The translations under genes and the position numbers were made by a program. A model generated the notes under the pieces. That model did no database searches. It worked only from the letters and a program-made list of their open reading frames with translations, and had not been told where the DNA came from. Below are positions 58,641 through 64,000 of a DNA stretch of 64,000 nucleotides, in pieces (positions within the stretch are counted from its first letter, which is position 1; each line of letters starts with the position of its first letter). Origin of the DNA: Datnioides undecimradiatus (lineage: Eukaryota; Chordata; Actinopteri; Lobotiformes; Datnioididae). The stretch is taken from the NCBI GenBank assembly GCA_008933995.1, contig WARS01000029.1, positions 22,876,879 through 22,940,878 of the forward strand, in the 5' to 3' direction.

Positions 58641-60421
58641 TTGACCACGCCGTGCTCACAGGCTTTGAACGTCAAAGACAAATAAGTGTTAGAATGGAAA
58701 TGTTGCTCACGCGGACAGCAGGGCCTTCTGTGCAGCTGTTTGGTGCTGCCAGATGTGTGAGTGGCAAGCCATCGTTAATCAAAGCCTCAGCACTCGCCCG
58801 TCGTCTCTCTCTGCTCTCCGGCCTCGGCCGCTCGGCCTCTCACTTTTTCCATCGTAGCCACGGTGGAAAATTAGGATTTTCTGTGTTTGAACGGACTTTT
58901 TAAGTGTCCCAGGACGTTTTAAACGGTCGGAGAAAGTGTCGCTCCTCGCCCTCGGGCTGCTGTAGGGTTGTAGTTAAAGTGATTACACCTTATTATCATC
59001 ATTAGTCCCGGTATCAACAGCGGTGATGAGAAATGTCTCCGGCAGTGTGAGAAGCTGGTAGCAAAGGTGTGATGAATGGCTCTGTTATTTGCGAACGTTG
59101 ATTCTGTCGCCGGGAAGAGCGGTTTCCAGTTTTCCACGGCGCCATCAATCACCGGCGCTGGCGTCTGGTGGGACAGGTTAGGCGGACGGACAGGCGGGGC
59201 GAGGCTGACGGACGGACGAGCGCCGAGCTGTCAAGAGGCCGCCGACTTCCAGCTGTTGACTCAAAGCTTGTAACCTCTCGGCCTCCCTGAGCTCATCCTG
59301 CAGACAGATTCCTGTATTTGTTTTTGTTTGAACCCGAACCTGGTTTCATCATCATGATGGCATAAATCAGCCGGCGGTGGTGTAATCATTTAACATAAAG
59401 GGAGGTAACCTGTGGGGCTGCACTTAATGATTATTCTAATACTAGACTTTAGAGACCAGTATTATTTTAATGTGCGATATATATTTATTTTGGCCAATAA
59501 AAGAAGCACTTTGAATGCCTTCAATTTTAAATGAAAAAGGCCATTTTAATCCTCTTAGATCACATCCGTGGTCATATCTTGCAACTTTATTTATCAATAG
59601 ATGCCACAAAATCAATGTTCTTGCATCCTTATATAATTTCTGATCATGTTTTCTTCCTGTAAAACAAAACGAAACATGACGTGTGCTTATGTGAGCTTGA
59701 ACCCACCAGTTTCACACTACAGTATCATGACATCCAGGCCTCAGTCGGTCTTCAGCTGAGGTTTATTAGTCGGCTAGCTGAAGACTGATACTTAAATAGG
59801 AGGAAGTGGAGACAGGAACTGTTGCATATCAAAGTATTTTCAATTTCTGATTATGAAACAGCAGATTCTCACATTTGAGTCATGAATGATTCTAATAATC
59901 AGTTGATAACCTGATTAATCAACCAATGGCTCCAGACAGATATCTGTGAACCGTGATGCTGAGTCGGTCCGGGATGAGCTGAGAATGTATATAAACCGTT
60001 TTGAAGTTTGAAACATCTCCAGGTTGTTATCTTTAGGATGAAACCGTGGCGGGCCCCCTCTCAGGCGTGCAAATCACCTTTCAGAGTGCCCTCTTAGCGG
60101 CTGCCACGTCGCAGACATGCTTAAGCTGCAGTAAGTGACCCTGAGATGTGACTGATACTTGTGCGTGTTTTGCTAAATGTGTCTGCGACTGCGCGCATGA
60201 GCGTCTGCTTGCGTCCCAACGTGCGGCGGCGGTGGCGGCGGCGAAGGTGAAGATGGTGACGGGGGGAGGCGAGGCGGGTGAGTGGGCGATGATAAGCGCC
60301 ATCTCCAAGAGAACAGAACACGATTAGTCAGGAGATAATCTCTGCTCCCCTGTCTGTGTGTGCGGCGTGGGCAAACTCCAAAGAAAACACTGCACTGTTT
60401 TCTTTACTTCTTTCTGCTATG

Positions 60422-60448
60422 CACACACACACACACACACACACACAC
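60422..60448. repeat. (CA)n microsatellite
   Basis: CA run of 27 bases. Confidence 0.93.
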
Positions 60449-60522
60449 GCAAACATAATGATTACAGAGCATTAAGCAAGAAATGACACACAGAAGAGTG
60501 GGTGTTGTGGGTTGAGCGTGCA

Positions 60523-60579
60523 TGGCGTGTGTGTCTGTGCACGGCGTGTGTGTCTGTGCACGGCGTGTGTGTCTGTGCA
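60523..60579. repeat. 19-bp minisatellite, three copies
   Basis: Unit CGGCGTGTGTGTCTGTGCA; copies start at 60523 (first base T), 60542 and 60561, the latter two identical. Confidence 0.9.
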
Positions 60580-62008
60580 CGGCTTCGTCTCTGCACCTCG
60601 TGTCGGGGTTTCTCTGCTTTCGTCTCTGCTGTAGGTGAACTCGTCATAACTGGGGTGTCGGGGGTGCAGCCGTAGCTCAGCGGCGAAGCTTGAGGGTCCC
60701 CTGACGTTCCCGACAGTTCCCCCAAGCATTCCTTCCCCAAATTATGAACATAATGACGGGGGAGAAAAAAGCCATAGATACACAAACGCCGGCCAGGGCC
60801 GCGTTCACACTTTCCCCTGACCGGCCAGTCATTTTGACAGTGACGACCATTACACGCAAACACACGCACACGCAGACACACACCTGGGATTTTGATCTCC
60901 CCATGCTAAATCTTTCCTACGTCTCCGTGCCACTGGTATGGTAATATCTGCCCTGGCGACGAGCGGGTTCGGTAATCTAAGCTCGCTGTGTTTATACATG
61001 TGTGGCCAGCGCAGGCCACCGCCGCAGCTAAACGTTTACAATAATAGTCTCCAAGTGATGCCTGTTGTAATAAAAGTCAAGCGTCTCGCCCCGGCGCAGA
61101 GAAACCAATCTGTCGTGCTGATCTTATTATAGTTAAATTAAACTGTCGTGCCCCAGGCAAGCGAGGCTGTAAACTGTGGAACTTGAACGAAAACACGGCC
61201 CTGCTCGCCAGAAGCTCCGCCGCCGTCGCACACAGGTGTGAGGGTGTCTGCTCGCTGGATGCGCGGCCAGTTCAGCGCGTGGTGGGAACATACTGAAGCT
61301 GTTTGAAGCACCCAACTCCTCGTGTGTGCTGCACGTCCTGAAATAAGAAGCGTTATAGGCGCTCTGACACTGGATGATGCAGACGTAGTTTGGCTGGCAC
61401 CACAGAAGGGCTGAGGTTCAGTACCCAGTGCTTTAAAGTGCATTGATATCAAACATTCATAATGTGAATATCTCTCCTAACATGATCTCACTCTGTGCAG
61501 TTAAACTCTAAAAAGTCTTTACTTTAAAAACATTAAACATAGAATTTAAAAAAAATTACCTAATGAAAATAATTTTTCTGTTACAGCCAAAGAAAAATGT
61601 TACTTTTCTCAATTTCAGCTAATTGAAATGTGCAATAAACAGTTTGCATCTAACCAATGTGTTATCGATTATGAGCTGAAATACTAAACAAGTGTTTTAA
61701 TTTGTACTCATTCTGGCTGTGAATTGAATCTGTCATGTAACAAAGTGTACAAGTATTTCTTATGCTCTTCGTCTTATTAGCATCATTAAATTCACATGCT
61801 ACAGCTTTTAAATGACTGCGGACTGGAATCAGTGCCTCTGACAGTTCTTATTTGAAGTAAGACAAAAACCTGAGCAAACATTTATTAAATTAATTAAGTA
61901 GCAATCATGCAGTTATTTAAAAACAGTAACCTTGTAGCTAGGTTAGTATACCAATGTTAGTAGGGTGCAGCGTGAGCCTGCAGAGCTGGTGATACCTGCA
62001 CTGCTGGT

Positions 62009-62100
62009 GCAGACTCTGCTGCAGACCCTGGTGCAGATCTGCTGCAGACTCTGCTGCAGACCCTGGTGCAGATCTGCTGCAGATCTGCTGCAGAGTCTTT
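62009..62100. repeat. 35-bp tandem duplication built of CTGCTGCAG words
   Basis: A 35-bp unit starting GCAGACTCTGCTGCAGACCC is repeated once exactly (62009 and 62044). Extra partial units continue to about 62100. Within the unit, CTGCTGCAGA/T words recur, so the tract is palindromic (CTGCAG) and may form slipped hairpins. Confidence 0.9.
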
Positions 62101-62220
62101 CACGGCCCTGGATTTTGTCTTAACTTGCATCGTTTTGGCAGCTGAGGCCTCGGGAGAGCGAGCGAGAGATCGTCTCAGAGCCAGACGTCGCTCTCTCTCT
62201 CTCAGTGACGGGTGTCCATC

Positions 62221-62222
<2 letters not shown>

Positions 62223-62257
<35 letters not shown>
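62223..62257. repeat. (GT)17 microsatellite
   Basis: GT run of 35 bases, followed 83 bases later by a CA run of similar length. Confidence 0.95.
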
Positions 62258-62259
<2 letters not shown>

Positions 62260-62340
62260 GACCCCGCTCAGGTTCAAGAGACAAAGTCATTACCAGAGTG
62301 TCAGTCAGCACCTCACTGCCCCGGGGAGGGACGCAACAAG

Positions 62341-62369
<29 letters not shown>
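62341..62369. repeat. (CA)14 microsatellite
   Basis: CA run of 29 bases, complementary to the GT run at 62223-62257. In RNA the two could pair into a long stem. Confidence 0.95.
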
Positions 62370-62374
<5 letters not shown>

Positions 62375-63599
62375 ACAGCTTTAGCCATGGGTAACTGTAT
62401 TGTTGCAGGTCTGTTTTATGGTAACAGTTGGTTCTTTTCTCATTTATTGGCTTTGACTTGTGGGTTGAGTAAGAAAATATGGCCCATCATAACCACATGT
62501 GCAGCCTCAACGCTACTGTTCCTTATTTCTGCCGATTTACGGATCACGCTCTGGATGTTCCTGCAGTTACTGTAATTTTAAAAAGCGCTCTGTGTTAAAA
62601 CCTTGTTATTCTCAAATGAATGAACATGACACTGATTCTGTTTTTATGCTGCACTTAGAAACATGAAGGCCTGGATTTGCTGTAAATGATGAGTCCATGT
62701 GACTCTCTGAACGCAGAACCATGAGCCGATCACTCACAAATGGCACGGTAATAAAAACAAAAACAGAAAAACATTATTTTATTATTGTTTTTACATTTTT
62801 TTAAAAGTAAATGGAGGTTGGTGTTTCAGGGTAAGATCTCATTTTATGTGAAGTCACACAAATAATAGCCAGATATTTAATTTATGGTGTTCGATACTTA
62901 ATAAAAGAGAAATAAAATGTATAAATCATTAAAGTTACGTTAGTTTTGTTGAAACTGTTTGGAGAAAAAAGCTTTGAATGCAATTTAAATATAGATTTAT
63001 TTTTAATTATCCAACTAAAGCAGTTATATGAGGGAAAGCTTTAAATTAAAGGTAGGAACACGTTCTAGATAACAGCTTTTCTTCTGCTCATGCTAATTGT
63101 CAGTACCATACAATACCATTGTAAACCTGAGCTCTGTGCTGAGTGAGCACAAGCTTCGAGTCAACGCCAGTGTAAAATAATAATAATACTGATATATTAC
63201 GGCTTGTTTGTCAGTGAGAGTTTGTGTGCGAAGGCCTGAAGGTTTTCATAAATGCTGGGACGGACCTCAGAAAGCCCCTCGTTTAGTGGACTTGAAGGAA
63301 TAAAAACCGACAAAACAATGGAGACGGAAAAAAAACACACTCGCACACAAAAACCAGAAACCTTCAGCTGACCGGCACTCGGAGAAAAGGCGTTTTCTCT
63401 TTCTGGAATAATGGAAGTCTGGACTCCAACCGGGAAACAGTTGCATCTGCAGTTCATTCTCTTAAAATGCAGCAATGGTGCAACCACGTTAACAAATTAA
63501 AAAAGTAATTCAAGTCACTCCTCAAGTAAGTCAGAAGCCCAGCCTGAAGCCAGGTCTCTTTTAAACCGCGCTGCATTTCTTATCAGCTGGTTTAATAGC

Positions 63600-63630
63600 T
63601 GTTATATATAATTATATACTATATATAACA
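63600..63630. repeat. AT-rich inverted repeat
   Basis: TGTTATATAT (63600-63609) and ATATATAACA (63621-63630) are exact reverse complements around an 11-base AT-rich centre. It is a likely cruciform-prone site. Confidence 0.8.
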
Positions 63631-64000
63631 GTATGCAACACACAAGCAGCGCCGTCCTCTCCCCCTCCAGTGATCTGTTCGGAGCCCAGCTCTCAAGGTG
63701 TAATCGTTTTGCGTGCCAAGACATTTAAAGAATCCAGAACCTCGCCGTATGTCAGCCAGTCGCCCCATGGGAACGAACATGAGCGGAAGAGCTGCTGGCA
63801 CCGACGGCGACGCATGACGGCTTCTTGAGCGCGGCGAGAATGCGGCCAATTACTGCGTCAATCCGCATCCGAGCCGCTGCGGACGTTTTCCACAAACAGC
63901 AGCCGAGAGCTCTCTGAAAGAAAACCATCAGCCTCAATGAGCCGGTGATTAGGTGAGAGCAGCGGCTGCCAGCTCCGGCTTGGCGGAGCACCAGGAGTGT

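Larger units (their letters stand above)
46134..64000. other. gmds: gmds intron 4, continuing past the window end
   Basis: At least 17.9 kb with no further gmds exon: I looked for the expected next segment (SFDLAEYTADVDGVG) and did not find it. It holds microsatellites at 48.4, 53.2, 54.5, 56.4, 60.4 and 62.2-62.4 kb, a THAP-like fragment at 51.6 kb and a triple CCAAT cluster at 53.1 kb. A polypyrimidine/poly-T tract lies at 55.1 kb and a Tc1 remnant at 58 kb. The stretches 56.6-57.3 and 60.9-61.14 kb have a non-repetitive, mixed composition with homeobox- and forkhead-like words and might be regulatory. Confidence 0.8.

Noticed and set aside
60671-60690. CCGTAGCTCAGCGG, resembling a tRNA A-box
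   Set aside because: No B-box at the right distance and no cloverleaf could be drawn.

Overview
The window is vertebrate nuclear DNA, almost certainly from a ray-finned (teleost, probably percomorph) fish. Exons are small and separated by GT-AG introns. Dinucleotide CA/GT microsatellites are abundant. There is a decayed Tc1-like transposon and other teleost-type interspersed repeats, and no compact operon-like coding.

Two protein-coding genes can be read, both on the + strand and head to tail. The first is mylk4, a myosin light chain kinase family member. Its common body (eleven coding exons, 20519-27333) encodes a low-complexity acidic linker and a complete Ser/Thr kinase domain with all catalytic motifs. 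Three different 5' exons lie upstream, at 4979-5231, 7682-7819 and 18694-19215. All three end in phase 0, which is the phase the first common exon requires. They encode a segment like the N-terminus of human MYLK4, a short hydrophobic membrane-anchor-like N-terminus, and a coiled-coil N-terminus like MYLK3 (cardiac MLCK). The last version gives a continuous 724-residue reading frame across twelve exons. A 3' UTR of about 1.4 kb with a probable UTR intron runs to AATAAA signals near 28.7 kb.

From about 28.75 to 34.7 kb is intergenic DNA with no recognised gene. The second gene is gmds (GDP-mannose 4,6-dehydratase), starting at 34911. Its first four coding exons (34911-35009, 43643-43687, 45848-45935, 46024-46133) give 114 residues of the NADP-binding Rossmann half. 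Intron 4 then runs off the window end (more than 17.8 kb), so the rest of the enzyme is outside. The order mylk4 then gmds on one strand matches the human 6p25 arrangement, which supports both calls.

The two genes have no direct functional link: one phosphorylates myosin regulatory light chain in muscle, the other starts GDP-fucose synthesis. The most interesting biology is the modular 5' end of mylk4. The rest is introns with microsatellites, minisatellites, two clear hairpin-forming inverted repeats, a THAP-like zinc-finger fragment, a triple CCAAT cluster and a Tc1 fossil. No retroviral or other virus-like element was recognised.
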